DNA from: a virus
Direction: 5' to 3' (one strand)
DNA length: 64,000 bases
IMG/VR virus record: IMGVR_UViG_3300007512_000009
Coordinates: 1 to 64,000 of that record
Shown here in pieces: positions 46,841-56,700 of the stretch. Both the position numbers and the translations under genes were made by a program. The notes under the pieces are model-generated. The model was given only the letters and a program-made list of their open reading frames with translations. It did no database searches and was not told where the DNA came from. Position 1 is the first letter of the stretch. Every line of letters begins with the position of its first letter.

Positions 46841-47491
46841 ATGATTTTGTTAAATACAACGGAAACAAATAACCAACTTGGTATTGACGTAATGGGGTCA
46901 TGGGTTGAAGTAGGAATGGTATTGGCCGCTATTGCTGTTGGTGTATTTCTAGCAATCCCTGCTATTAAATCAATAATCAACAAAAGAAAAACAACATACC
47001 CCTGCTCCCAAAAATTTAGAAAGACCCATTCTAGAATACATGAATTTTTAACCGAGATTAGGGTCAAAATGGGTGCTGACCGTGCTTCTATGCTTCAATT
47101 TCATAATGGTGGAAAATTTCTAGATGGTTCTTCAGTAAAAAAGTTTTCTTTAACACACGAATCTTGTGTGGTTGGAATATCAGAATCGATGTCCCTAAGA
47201 CAAAACCTCTTAGCATCTACGTTTGTTGAAGCGTTAGAACACTTATCAAAAGATGACCCAACAATAGAGGTAACGTCTAATCTTCATGATAGCCACTTTA
47301 AAAGACACTTGGAAGCAAACCATACCTTAGTTTTTTCTTTAGTCCCTATAAAAGATGTAAGGGGTGCATTGACAATAGGATTCCTACTAGTTGAGTGGTG
47401 TAATTGGGACAAAGCAGATTTAATAAATGACGATAAGGTACTGGTTGAAATACCTCAGTATGCAAGACACATAGAAGGACAACTATACTAA
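46841..47491 (+). CDS. membrane protein with GAF-like domain
   Basis: ATG at 46841 with AGGA eight bases upstream; a TTG at 46838 is in frame but less likely. 216 residues. One membrane helix near residues 21-42 (VEVGMVLAAIAVGVFLAIPA), then a cytosolic-looking domain: IHEFLTEIRVKMGADRASML, QFHNGGKFLDG, VFSLVPIKDVRGALTIGFLL. The order resembles GAF domains (RaSmLqFHNG and a ...G.l.ig.l... end). Unusual between baseplate genes. Could sense a small molecule in the infected cell, or sit in the tail. Confidence 0.55.
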   Translation: MILLNTTETNNQLGIDVMGSWVEVGMVLAAIAVGVFLAIPAIKSIINKRKTTYPCSQKFRKTHSRIHEFLTEIRVKMGADRASMLQFHNGGKFLDGSSVKKFSLTHESCVVGISESMSLRQNLLASTFVEALEHLSKDDPTIEVTSNLHDSHFKRHLEANHTLVFSLVPIKDVRGALTIGFLLVEWCNWDKADLINDDKVLVEIPQYARHIEGQLY

Positions 47492-47492
47492 T

Positions 47493-47873
47493 ATGGCCAG
47501 ATGGAAAGACCTAGATTTAAACTTCACAGCACATCCTGTTACAGGTGATTTAACCACACTGGAAGATGATGATGCTGTAAAAAGGTCAATAAGAAATATT
47601 GTTTATATGTCGGCATACGAGAAACCTTTCCACCCAGAGATAAATGTGGGTATAAGAGATTTGCTATTTGAACAACTATCACCAATCACAGCATTACGTA
47701 TTAGAGAAAAAATAATTGACTCAATAAAAAACTTTGAACCAAGAGCAAATCTGATGGAGGTTCAAGTTTTTGCTGATGCTGACAGGAACTCATTTGCAGT
47801 AAAAATATACTTTAGGATAGTCAATCTACCAGACCCTATTGTACTTGATTTAACACTAGAGAGGTTAAGATAA
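47493..47873 (+). CDS. 25: baseplate wedge gp25
   Basis: 126 residues. LDLNFTAHPVTGDLTTLEDD, AVKRSIRNIVYMSAYEKPFH and PEINVGIRDLLFEQ are hallmarks of the gp25/TssE family, which starts the sheath at the baseplate. Confidence 0.92.
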   Translation: MARWKDLDLNFTAHPVTGDLTTLEDDDAVKRSIRNIVYMSAYEKPFHPEINVGIRDLLFEQLSPITALRIREKIIDSIKNFEPRANLMEVQVFADADRNSFAVKIYFRIVNLPDPIVLDLTLERLR

Positions 47874-47874
47874 C

Positions 47875-49713
47875 ATGGCTACTACTAATTCAAATTTAAC
47901 CATTAATAATTTAGATTTTGATGCAATCAAAAACAATCTTAAAAGTTACCTGTCTGGACAGACTGCATTTACAGATTATAACTTCGAAGGTGCTGGTATC
48001 AACATCCTTTTAGACCTTTTAGCATATAATACCCACTATGAGGCCTTTTACAATAACATGATTGCTAATGAAATGTTTTTAGATAGTGCCATAGACAGAA
48101 GTAATATTGTTTCTATAGCAAAGCATCTGGGATATGTACCAAACTCAGTTAGAGGTTCTCAAGCAACAGTGAATGTCGTTCTTGGCAGCACGGTTGGAAT
48201 AAATGCAGGCGATTATCTTTCTATAGGTAGCGTTTTTTCAACAACTAAAGATGGCACCAACTACACATTTGTAAATACCAGTACTTCTACTATAGACCCA
48301 GATGCATCTAATGGATATCACATTAATAATTTAGTTATAACTGAAGGTAAATACGAGTCACATTCTTGGATTAAAGATGATAAACAATCAGACCAGAAAT
48401 TTATTATACCTTCAGCAAATGTAGACACAACATCATTAATAGTCAGAGTACAAAACTCTACTACTGATGACTCTGGTTATAGTGATGGTTGGAATTTATC
48501 TACAGATTATAATGAAGTTACATCCACGTCTAGAGCATATTTTCTACAAGAAGTAGAAGGTGGTAAATTTGAAATTTATTTCGGTGATGGTGTAGTGGGC
48601 AAAAAGCCTGACGATGGTAATTTAATTATTGCTAAGTATTTAACTTCTAACGGTTCTGTTACTAATAACATAGGTGTTAATGACGCAAGCGGTTCTAGGT
48701 CGTTTTCATATGGTTCTGGTAATGCGGTATCTGTAGTATCACCATCAGCAGGTGGTTCTGAAAGAGAATCAATCGATTCAGTTAGATTTTATGCACCTCT
48801 ATCATACCAAACTCAGGGTAGAGCAGTAACTGTAGACGATTATAAATCAATCTTAGTCAGCGATTACCCAGACATTGACTCGATTAGCATTTGGGGTGGA
48901 GAAGAAAACGACCCACCAGAATATGGTAGGGTAATTATTGCTTTCAAACCATCATCGGGTACTGTCATCTCACAAACAACAAAAGATAGTATTATTGATA
49001 CTTTAGTTTCTAGTAAAAATATTGTGGGTCTTCAGGCTAAGATTATTGACCCTAATTACATTTATATTAGGGTCAATACAGAAATTAATTATAATCCCGA
49101 TTATTTGTCTATTAGTGCTGACTCTCTTAAGACTTTGGTCAATAACGCAATAATTAATTTCGGTGATACTAACTTAGACAAATTCGAAAAAGGTCTTAGA
49201 TATTCAAAACTTATTAAAGAAATCGATGATGTCGATACAACTGCTATATTAAGTAATGAAACATCATATAATATGGAATATAGACTCTACCCTGTTGAAG
49301 ACCCAGTTAATGCTTCATATGTTGTAGACTTTTTAAATCCCATATATCATCCACACAGTGCACACTCTTCTGTAGTTAGTAGTACACCATTTTCTTATAC
49401 AGATACAGCAGACAACATCCAAAGAACAGCGTATATTGATGACGATGGAGATGGACTTTTAAGAACTTGGTATTACTTGGGTGGTTTAAAAACGGTAATT
49501 AATAGCAACATAGGAACTATAGACTATGCTAGTGGTGTAATAAATATTAACAACATTACCATTAACTCTGTAGTTTCTGATGCATTTATTAAGATTATTG
49601 CTCAACCAGCCAACAAAGACATAGACAGCAGAAGAGATACAATCTTGTTGATTGATAATGATGACCCTACTGCGATAACAATAACAACAACTCCGAGTAC
49701 TTATTTAATCTAA
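47875..49713 (+). CDS. 6: baseplate wedge gp6
   Basis: 612 residues. LTINNLDFDAIKNNLKSYLS, GAGINILLDLLAYNTHYEAF and SNIVSIAKHLGYVP match gp6, the J-like wedge protein that forms the inner baseplate ring. RAVTVDDYKSILVSDYPDID follows in the conserved second domain. Length is close to T4 gp6 (660). Confidence 0.9.
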   Translation: MATTNSNLTINNLDFDAIKNNLKSYLSGQTAFTDYNFEGAGINILLDLLAYNTHYEAFYNNMIANEMFLDSAIDRSNIVSIAKHLGYVPNSVRGSQATVNVVLGSTVGINAGDYLSIGSVFSTTKDGTNYTFVNTSTSTIDPDASNGYHINNLVITEGKYESHSWIKDDKQSDQKFIIPSANVDTTSLIVRVQNSTTDDSGYSDGWNLSTDYNEVTSTSRAYFLQEVEGGKFEIYFGDGVVGKKPDDGNLIIAKYLTSNGSVTNNIGVNDASGSRSFSYGSGNAVSVVSPSAGGSERESIDSVRFYAPLSYQTQGRAVTVDDYKSILVSDYPDIDSISIWGGEENDPPEYGRVIIAFKPSSGTVISQTTKDSIIDTLVSSKNIVGLQAKIIDPNYIYIRVNTEINYNPDYLSISADSLKTLVNNAIINFGDTNLDKFEKGLRYSKLIKEIDDVDTTAILSNETSYNMEYRLYPVEDPVNASYVVDFLNPIYHPHSAHSSVVSSTPFSYTDTADNIQRTAYIDDDGDGLLRTWYYLGGLKTVINSNIGTIDYASGVININNITINSVVSDAFIKIIAQPANKDIDSRRDTILLIDNDDPTAITITTTPSTYLI

Positions 49714-49717
49714 TTAT

Positions 49718-51772
49718 ATGGCACTAATCCCCCTACATCTTGGACAAGATGGTATTACCCTTCATGCTATTAGTGGTATATCTGCCAGTGTTGATGATGG
49801 TGCATCTCACCAAAATAAAGACAGGATTCCTGAATTTGTTGCTACTGACCATACGTCTTTTATGACTTTTTTACAAGCATACTATGAATGGATGGAAACA
49901 GAAGGTAATCCTAAATATGAATCTCTTAAAATGTTAGACAGAAGAGATGTGGATGATACTGTTGATGATTTTGTTAAATACTTCTCTAAAGAGTTTATTC
50001 AGAATTTCCCAGAAACATTTGCTAGTACTAGTACAGACAAAAGAAAACTTATTAAAAACATTAAAGATTTTTACTATGCAAAAGGCACTGAAAAATCCTA
50101 TAAGTTATTGTTTAGACTTTTATTTGATGAAACACCTGAATTTAAATATCCAAGTAATGAAATAATAAAAGCATCAGATGCCAATTGGACAGAACCATTA
50201 GTATTAAAACTATCTAAAACTAACGATATATCCAATATATTCGAAATGTTGGGTAGAAAACTAGAACAAAGACACCCGTGGTCTAATGAAATTTTAGCAT
50301 ATGGATTTATTGAAAATATGTTAACATACCACAAAGAAGGTTATGGTGTTATTGAGGTAGAGTTATCAGGCATATTTGGTGACTTTGAATCAGAGAAAGA
50401 AGTTCAAATCACTTTACCTAGTGGTACTACAATATATGAATACGTTTATCCAACCTTAGCAAGCATAGGAGTTTCTTCTGGTGCCAGCGGTACTAATTAT
50501 TCTGTGGGCGACCAAATTACTATCAGTGGAAGCAGTATGGGTGTTGGTGCGTTAGGAGAGGTTACATCAGTTGGTCTTAGTGGTGAGATAAACAGAATTG
50601 AACTATTAAATACAGGTATTAATTACAGGTCTATTGAAAGTTTAACCGCTACAATATCTTCTAACGGTGGTACTGGTAGTGGTGCTACTCTTGGTATTAC
50701 TGGTGGTGGTAACATTCAAAGGAAGAAAGGATACTGGTCTGGGAATGCAGGGTTGTTAAGTTCTTCCAACAAATTACAAGACAATGACTACTACCAATCA
50801 TTTTCTTATGTGATTAAATCATCTAAAAATCTTAAAGATTATGCGGATACGGTAAAGAGAATTATACATCCCGCAGGGTTCAAATTATTTGGTAATACTC
50901 TTCTATCCGAAATCATGTCTGCAGGGGGTACTTTAAGTCCCACACTTAAAAAATATGAAGTACCGCTTAGTGGTCATTATACACCATATAGGTTTACAAC
51001 TGAAAGAAATCTCAGAGCAAACGGTATTGGTGGGTCTGGTGGAACAGACTTATATCCAGACGGATATGGTTGGTCTGCGGGTGCAACTGGATTTGTAGTG
51101 GGAGAAACAGCAAGTACTGTCCATGCAGTTGTCGGTGGTTCTGGCCCTCTAGGGGGTGTTACTCATAGAAATGAAAGTATAGGTTCGGGTGCATCACATG
51201 GAACTGCTGATTCTCAAGGGCCTGGTGGTACACTGAATGGCCCTCAGGGCAACCAGTTTAATGTTGTAGGTGGTATTTGGGGAGCATCTGGAATGTCATC
51301 TGGTGAAACTGGTTATGGTTCAACGCTAGCAGGTGCTGGCTATTGGGAGATTTATTGTCACCCCAATTCTAGAAACATAACCAATATACCCAACAAAAAA
51401 GGTCTTACAACAGATAGACTTTTCTTAACTTCAGCAGAAGGTCAATTAAATGGTTGGGGTATTTGTACTGGTCAGTTTGATGTGGGTGAATACATAATAC
51501 AAAAGAGTCCTCATTCACAATTAGCCATAGGCAAAGTTGGTGCTGTTGATTTTATGGGTGGTATGTTTTATATTGATGTTAACACCATAAGCGGTGTTTT
51601 TCTACCTTATAATCAAGATATGATTGGTGGCTCTGTAGGATTAGCAACTGGAAAGTCTTGGGGTAAAACAGGTTACATAAATAGTATAGGTCGTAGTGTA
51701 GGTTCAACTACTAACTATAACGAAATGAATTATGTAACCATTCAAGACTTCTTATTTGGAATAGAGAGATGA
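49718..51772 (+). CDS. baseplate wedge, gp7-like
   Basis: 684 residues. N-terminus: FVATDHTSFMTFLQAYYEWM, then LIKNIKDFYYAKGTEKSYKL and LLFRLLFDETPEFKYP. This is a conserved wedge component after gp6 in marine T4-like phages, at the gp7 position; T4 gp7 is larger (1032). The C-terminal 250 residues are Gly-rich beta (GGSGPLGGVTHRNESIGSG). Confidence 0.7.
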   Translation: MALIPLHLGQDGITLHAISGISASVDDGASHQNKDRIPEFVATDHTSFMTFLQAYYEWMETEGNPKYESLKMLDRRDVDDTVDDFVKYFSKEFIQNFPETFASTSTDKRKLIKNIKDFYYAKGTEKSYKLLFRLLFDETPEFKYPSNEIIKASDANWTEPLVLKLSKTNDISNIFEMLGRKLEQRHPWSNEILAYGFIENMLTYHKEGYGVIEVELSGIFGDFESEKEVQITLPSGTTIYEYVYPTLASIGVSSGASGTNYSVGDQITISGSSMGVGALGEVTSVGLSGEINRIELLNTGINYRSIESLTATISSNGGTGSGATLGITGGGNIQRKKGYWSGNAGLLSSSNKLQDNDYYQSFSYVIKSSKNLKDYADTVKRIIHPAGFKLFGNTLLSEIMSAGGTLSPTLKKYEVPLSGHYTPYRFTTERNLRANGIGGSGGTDLYPDGYGWSAGATGFVVGETASTVHAVVGGSGPLGGVTHRNESIGSGASHGTADSQGPGGTLNGPQGNQFNVVGGIWGASGMSSGETGYGSTLAGAGYWEIYCHPNSRNITNIPNKKGLTTDRLFLTSAEGQLNGWGICTGQFDVGEYIIQKSPHSQLAIGKVGAVDFMGGMFYIDVNTISGVFLPYNQDMIGGSVGLATGKSWGKTGYINSIGRSVGSTTNYNEMNYVTIQDFLFGIER

Positions 51773-51779
51773 TACTAAT

Positions 51780-53771
51780 ATGGCATTAAAAGCGACACTA
51801 AAAACTCATATTTTACAAAAATTAATAGATGATTTTCGTATAAATTCTGGTAATTCAAATTTTATCTTTGTTGCAAGAGGAACTTCGTGGTCAAACGACA
51901 GTTCTGCACCAACATATGTTGATAACACAGAATCATATAATGATTTACATAAGAGAATGATTGCCGCTAAAAGGATTACATCCACTGATGCCTATCTTAT
52001 GGTCCCCAAAAATACTTGGGTTAGTGGTACTACCTATAGTATGTACACAGATGACGATGATATGTCTGGAATCACATTTTGGTCTACAAATTCAGAAAAT
52101 AACATATATAAATGCATCTATAACGGTCAAACTGGTGGTAACACATCTAGTGCATTAAATACCTCAGATTCTCCAAGAGGCACATCAAATAATGTAATAA
52201 CTACTGGTGATGGATATCAATGGAAATTCATGTTTAAAGTACCAGAAAACTGGAATAGATTTATCACTGACGACTACATTCCAGTTAAAAAGTTGACACT
52301 ACAAGATGGGGTTTCAGAAAAGTTTGATGATGAAAGACAACTACAATATCATGTGCAATATAATGCTGTAAATGGTTCTATAGATTATATCGATATAACT
52401 AGTGCAGGGAATTCGTATGGTAATAACATCAACGCAGTATATACTGATGCTAACCCAGCACTCCCTAAAACTATATTAACGGATGCGACAACTGGTGAAG
52501 GTACTACTGGTACTGGTGTTCTTAGAACCGTAGATTCTACCGTAGACGATTTTTATAATTCCTACTCGCTCAACATTGTTAAGGGTACAGGAATAGGTCA
52601 GTTCAGAAGAATTCAAGACTATAAAGGTGAAACTAGAACATGTACCGTAGATAACTGGACTATATTACCAGACACATCTAGTTTTTTCGAAATAATGCCC
52701 GAAGCAATCATTGATGGTGATGGTACTGGGGCTGTAGCCAGACCATTTTGTGATGGTGTTACTCTTAGCGGTATTGAAGTTATTAATAAAGGTAGCGGTT
52801 TTACTAGAGCAACCGTAAAAATAAAAACTACTAATAGTAGTGGGGCAACATTTGAACCAATATTAAGTCCATATGGTGGTCACGGTTCAGACCCAGTTTC
52901 CGAAATTCCACCGACCAGACTTATGATTTTAGCCAAACTAGACAGGGATGAATCGGGCATTACTTCTGGAAAATTGTATACTGGTTCTTTTCCTTTAAGA
53001 AACGACTTTAGACAATATGGTATAATCAGAAATCCTACGTTAGCAACTGGTGATAGTAAAGGTAAAATCGCAGGTTCAGAGGTAGACTCTGTTACAGACA
53101 TTAAAATCAGTGCCGCCACAGGTTCTGTTTATGGTGCTGGCGATTTTGTAGAGGATGATATTGTATTTGGGGAATCTAGCATAGCCTGCGGTAAGGTATT
53201 ACAATGGTTTAGAAATACTGATATTTCAAAAGGCACTCTTAGGTTATTAAATGTAGGTACTAAATTCAAAATTGGTGAATATGTTGTAGGATTGGGTACT
53301 GGTAGCGATTGGTCTTCAAGTAACAAAGGTAGTGGCTATGTACAATACCAAGACGAAACGGACATCACTCAAACTAACAACCATTATAGGTTGACTACTG
53401 CATTAGAAATTAGGTCAACCGCAGGGAATTCTGGTGACACCTATGGTATTGCCCATAGCAATAGATTTGATTTAGACCAAATTATCATGGGTTCATCTGG
53501 TAGTTCTGCTACTGTAATTGAATATATTCCAAGCGGTGGACAAACTGCAACGTTGTATTTAAGTAATGTTATCGGTAGTTCTGGTGCAGATTATCACGGA
53601 TTTACTGTAGGAGAAAACCTGTCAGGGGTAACTGTTTCGTCTGTAATAAATAAAATATATATACCCGAATTTAATAAAGGTTCAGGTCAACTGTTATATA
53701 TAAATAATGTAACACCTGTCAGTAGACATAATGAACAGGAAGAGGAAATTAAAATTATCATAGACATATGA
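51780..53771 (+). CDS. 8: baseplate wedge gp8-like
   Basis: 663 residues. NFIFVARGTSWSNDSSAPTY, MIAAKRITSTDAYLMVPKNT and GDGYQWKFMFKVPENWNRFI match the gp8 wedge family, twice the T4 length (334). Repeated beta modules fill the C-terminal half. Confidence 0.8.
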   Translation: MALKATLKTHILQKLIDDFRINSGNSNFIFVARGTSWSNDSSAPTYVDNTESYNDLHKRMIAAKRITSTDAYLMVPKNTWVSGTTYSMYTDDDDMSGITFWSTNSENNIYKCIYNGQTGGNTSSALNTSDSPRGTSNNVITTGDGYQWKFMFKVPENWNRFITDDYIPVKKLTLQDGVSEKFDDERQLQYHVQYNAVNGSIDYIDITSAGNSYGNNINAVYTDANPALPKTILTDATTGEGTTGTGVLRTVDSTVDDFYNSYSLNIVKGTGIGQFRRIQDYKGETRTCTVDNWTILPDTSSFFEIMPEAIIDGDGTGAVARPFCDGVTLSGIEVINKGSGFTRATVKIKTTNSSGATFEPILSPYGGHGSDPVSEIPPTRLMILAKLDRDESGITSGKLYTGSFPLRNDFRQYGIIRNPTLATGDSKGKIAGSEVDSVTDIKISAATGSVYGAGDFVEDDIVFGESSIACGKVLQWFRNTDISKGTLRLLNVGTKFKIGEYVVGLGTGSDWSSSNKGSGYVQYQDETDITQTNNHYRLTTALEIRSTAGNSGDTYGIAHSNRFDLDQIIMGSSGSSATVIEYIPSGGQTATLYLSNVIGSSGADYHGFTVGENLSGVTVSSVINKIYIPEFNKGSGQLLYINNVTPVSRHNEQEEEIKIIIDI

Positions 53772-53790
53772 TAATGGAATAACTACTAAT

Positions 53791-56700
53791 ATGCCACAAA
53801 ATTACGACGCACAATTGTTTAATAAAACCCCTTATTATGATGACTATGATGAGGACAAGAGATTTCTTAGGTCTTTATTTAAGCCAGGCGTTGCTATTCA
53901 AGCACGTGAATTGACTCAACTTCAGACTGTTCTTCAAACGCAAATTGAAAGAATGGGTAGTCACATATTTGATAATGGAGCAGTAATCGCAGGTGGTGGT
54001 ATTGCTGAATCTAAAATCAACTATGCACGATTAGGTACTGCTGATGCATTAACTTCTACTGCATTAAGCAGTTTAGTCGGCCAGCAAATTTATGACCCGA
54101 ATCACATAAACGGTGTTGTGCTACACGTACTTAGTGGTTCTACTTTAAGTTCAGACCCTAATCAAGTAGTATTTTACCAATATACATCCAATGGTATTTT
54201 CACAGAGGGTACTCAAATAGGTACTACTGGTTCTGACAGCGTTGGTGTGACTTTTTCAATTGCTAATTCAGGTACTACAGCACCATCAATCGGGGCTGAT
54301 GCAAACATATTTACAGTAGATGACGGTATTTTCTATGTTGATGGATATTTTATTAGAAATTCAAAACAATCAGCAGTACCGTACTACACAACAGGTAATT
54401 ATAGTGCCACCACTGGTGATAGTAGATATAGAGGGTTCGGAAGCCCAACATCATCTGTAGGTTGGAGTGTTGAAAGAACAGTAACAGACCATAATGGTGA
54501 TGTTAGCCTTCGTGACCCATCTGCAGGATTTAACAATTATAATGCGCCGGGCGCAGACAGATATACAGTAAATCTTACATTAAGTCATGTCCCATTTGAT
54601 GGTTCTATTGGAAGTGCTTCTGGTCTTACATTCGATAATAAGGATTTTGTTGAATTGGTAAGGGTAGTGGGTGGTAGTAGTACAAAAACAGTAAAATACA
54701 CAGATTATGCAGAAATTGAAGAAACTTTTGCTAGAAGGACTTTCGATGAATCTGGTAATTACACAGTTAATGCACCTAAGTTGAGGGTAATATCTCACGG
54801 TTCAGTGTTCTCACCATCTGATAGTACAAAATTTGCTGTGGGTATTGACCCTAATAAGTCTTATGTGGGTGGGTTTGAGGTAGATACACAAAGTGTTGCA
54901 TATCTTGAGGTAGATAAAACTAGAGATATAGGTGAAGTACCTGCATATGGTGAAAATCTTGATACAGCACTTGGTAATTATGTATTAGTTAATAGAACTG
55001 ATGTTGATGGTGGATTTGGTGGTGCATCTCAAGGAGATTTTAATGAATCTGCACTAGCAATGAGCAAGCAAAGGTCTTTTAGTATCTGGAAAGATTTCTC
55101 AATCTCTGGTACATCAATTGGTTCATGTAATCTTAGAACAATTGTCAATAACCCTGATGATAAAAATCTCAAAGCGTACCTTTTCAATGTGGGTATGAGT
55201 TCCGATGGTGCATCTGGTTATAAGTTTTCCTCTGCAGGATATCTAGTTGCTGATGATACAGGGAGCGGACATACTGGTGCTACTGGTGTTTTCTTTAAAC
55301 TCAAAGCAGATGCTAGTGGTTGGACTGGACCACATGATGCAGGTAAACGCTCTCTTATATTCCCAGTTGCAAATAATAAAACAATTGGTAAGTCTGGTCC
55401 TGCATATGAATCAAAATACAATTCTAAATTTGTAGTACAAAAAACTTCGACAGCACACTTTAGTAGTGATGCGGATGGTTCTACAGTTTCCATGTCTGAT
55501 TCTATAGGTTTATTAGACGCAGATGATGATAATTATGTAGTATGGTTTGGTGCAACTTCTGATACTTATACAGGTGTGTCTGCCTCTATTTTAGACCCCT
55601 CTGAATATAATATAAAAATATACGGTGCTGACTCTACCAATGCTAAATTTGTTTTAAGCCTTGTGGGTATGTCTGGACCAGCAGATGGTTCTACAGCATC
55701 GATTTTACATCCAGTAATCTATAATTCAAACAGGATTACTACTAATACTGGTCAAAAAGTATACAGGACTCTTACCCAGACTACACAGTCTTCTACAACA
55801 GTATCTACCTCAGAAACTGTATATTTTAACGGTGCTACGTCCGCTAAATTTATTTTAAACCATGCTCATGTTTATGATGTAAAAGAAGTTTCTAATGAGG
55901 GTAACGACATTGCTCTGAGCGATATAACCATAGAAGATGGTCAAAGACAGTCTGCATTCCATAGAAGTTCTGTTTATATCCCTGTAAGTTCACTAGTACT
56001 GGTTGGTTCGGAATACAGATGCCTGTTCACCTATGACTACTATGCACACTCTGGTATTGGCCCAGTTACAGTTAACAGTTATCCAGATTCGTATGAAGAT
56101 GTCCCAGAATTTAATGACCCAGATAGCGGTAAAATTTTAAAACTAAGAGAACATATAGATTTTAGACCTGTACAAAATTCTGATAATACTTATACAGAAT
56201 TTGGTATACCATTCTTTAAAAATAATAACTCATATTCTCAAATAGGCTATAGTTACTATTTACCCAGAATAGACAAAATTTCACTTTGCAAAGATAGAAC
56301 ATATAGAGTCATAAAAGGTGTACCTTCAATAAATCCACAATCACCACAGACATCCTCTGAGGACATGGATTTGTATTTGTTGAAAATTAAACCTTACGTA
56401 TTTAACCTAGGTAAAGATGTCGATGCAAAATACATTGACAATAGACGATTTACCATGAAAACAATAGGTGAATTAGAAAATCAAGTAGAAAACGTTGAAA
56501 GGGACAGACATCTAGAATCGATGTATACCTCTGCGGTCGCTCTAGGGGCTGCAGTGACATCTACGACTCTTATTGAAGAAGGTACTCTAATAGACGATTT
56601 TAGTGGACATGCATTTGGTGATGTATCAAATAGAGATAACAATTGCAGTATGGACTTTAAAGACAGAGGGCTTAAAGCACCATTTACCACAAATGCATTA

